11,846 nucleotides of DNA from Monoraphidium neglectum (taxonomy: Eukaryota; Chlorophyta; Chlorophyceae; Sphaeropleales; Selenastraceae), in contig NW_014012975.1 in the NCBI RefSeq assembly GCF_000611645.1, positions 5,115 through 16,960 on the forward strand, given 5' to 3'. Position numbers and translations under genes: made by a program. The notes beneath the pieces are model-generated. The model had not been told where the DNA came from and searched no databases. It saw only the letters and a program-made list of their open reading frames with translations. Below are positions 10,917 through 11,846 of this stretch, in pieces (position 1 is the first letter of the stretch; every line of letters starts with the position of its first letter).

Positions 10917-11405
10917 ATGCAGATGAACAGGACGTCGGCCCAGTGCCGCACTTTCCGGGGGCCAGGGCGCGCCTCACGGAGGAGTGCAGTGGTCTTTAGC
11001 GCGGCGTCGGAGCAACCCACGCTCTGGACGCCGCCGGCCGCCGGCGTCGCCCAGCCGGGGCCCATCCAGCTGGGCCGGCCCGGCGAGCCTGGCGGGCCGA
11101 CCCGCCGCGGCTTGATGCAGAGCCTGCTGTTGGGCGGCGCCATCGCTGCTTGCCCCTGCTGCGTCGGCGATGCACAGGCGTCCGGCAACGCCAAGTTTGA
11201 CTACGGCACTCTGTCCGGCCCCATCAGCTGGGGCGGCACCTGCAGCAGCGGCCTGCGCCAGTCGCCCATCAACATCCCGGCCAAGGCGATCAGGACCTCC
11301 ACCACGACGCGCGCGGCTGCGGCCTGCAGGCCCGCGCAGGTAGACGTGCGCGGCTACAAGCCCGTCAAGCCCATGATCCTCAACACAGGCGTCGGCACCA
11401 TGCAG
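10917..11405 (+). CDS. CAH3: Alpha carbonic anhydrase, thylakoid-lumen CAH3 type (first exon only; gene runs off the window)
   Basis: Alpha carbonic anhydrases interconvert CO2 and bicarbonate with an active-site zinc. The thylakoid-lumen form makes CO2 for Rubisco in the algal CO2-concentrating mechanism and also supports photosystem II. The exon codes for 163 residues, ending TMQ at donor CAG|gtgcgc (11405/11406). Order: residues 1-30 are basic and Ser/Ala-rich (chloroplast transit); a Pro/Gly-rich spacer; then a twin-arginine lumen signal, TRRGLMQSLLLGGAIAACP at 62-80, with a Cys cluster CPCC (79-82) and a likely cut after AQA (86-88). The mature enzyme opens FDYGTLSGPISWGGTCSSG and shows the family core RQSPINIP (114-121) and LNTGVGTMQ (155-163). 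The next expected part, with the zinc histidines (FHFH...), is not in the window, so activity cannot be judged. Residues 124-140 are a Thr/Ala/Arg-rich stretch that I do not align with CAH3; it may be an insertion. Transit plus Tat signal argue strongly for the lumen. Confidence 0.92.
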
Positions 11406-11846
11406 GTGCGCGCACGGGCAACGCCCACGCGCGGGCCGCAGGTGGCTCGCTGCTCGCGCGCCCGCGCGCACCAATGGGGTATCAAACTATGCAATGTGCG
11501 ACGGCCTGCAAGCGCCTTCAAATCCCCGTGCGCACCGTCGATGCTAGCGCATGGGTTCGCCACCTATTCTGGAAGCTTGTCCGCACACTTCTGGATGCTG
11601 TGCGGCAGTACAGCGGCACACCGCTGTAATACCAATTAGCTCCCGATTTCTTACCCTGCATGAAACCCCCCGGCGCCCGGACCCACCACCTAACCATCCC
11701 CCATCCGTCATCCTGCTCTGGGCACGTCGTCCTGCCTTGTCGCTCTCACAAGTCAGCGCCTCATCAATCGCACATCGCACCACCCAACCCGCCGCAGAGC
11801 ACCACAATCCCAGCACCCCTGCGCACACAGCCCCCTGCCAACCACC
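11406..11846 (+). other. Intron of the CAH3-like gene, continuing to the window edge
   Basis: The intron opens gtgcgc and no later stretch codes for the expected next part of the enzyme (a Val-rich strand, then the FHFH zinc motif). The last 200 bases are C-rich, with many short pyrimidine runs, as expected near an acceptor, so the next exon may begin just past the edge. Confidence 0.6.

Overview
This window looks like nuclear DNA from a green alga, most likely of the Chlorophyceae (the Chlamydomonas / Scenedesmus side). Genes are split into GC-rich exons by GT-AG introns of about 60-400 bp. Reading frames only become sensible proteins after splicing. Two genes carry the chlorophyte-type TGTAA polyadenylation signal downstream of the stop, and CAG-rich glutamine tracts are common. 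A nuclear, intron-bearing nad9 gene fits Chlorophyceae, because many other green algae keep nad9 in mitochondrial DNA. The genus cannot be told from the sequence alone.

Layout, left to right. (1) About 146-4154, plus strand: a protein I do not recognise. It has a perfect 42-unit CAG run, a long alanine-rich coiled coil and a basic Ser-Pro-rich tail. Its 5' end is uncertain. (2) 4918-6929, plus strand: nuclear gene for the 30 kDa subunit of mitochondrial complex I (NUO9/nad9), six exons, complete. (3) 7573-8850, minus strand: CP12, the small redox-switched linker of GAPDH and phosphoribulokinase, six exons, complete, converging on nad9. (4) 9503-10642, minus strand: an organelle-type Nudix hydrolase of the RppH/Ap4A hydrolase group, four exons, complete. 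(5) 10917 to beyond the right edge, plus strand: an alpha carbonic anhydrase with a chloroplast transit region and a twin-arginine lumen signal, closely like Chlamydomonas CAH3. Only its first exon is inside the window. It is divergent from the Nudix gene across a 274 bp intergenic region.

The genes are single nuclear transcription units, not an operon. Two serve photosynthetic carbon metabolism: CAH3 supplies CO2/protons in the thylakoid lumen and CP12 switches the Calvin cycle off in the dark. One serves respiration. No prokaryote-style system, CRISPR array, mobile element, tRNA or rRNA was seen. The most unusual points are the uninterrupted (CAG)42 tract, the splitting of the functional CP12 tail over 40, 28 and 16 nt exons (one acceptor preceded by a C10 tract), a serine in place of the last glycine of the Nudix box, and two competing first exons for nad9.
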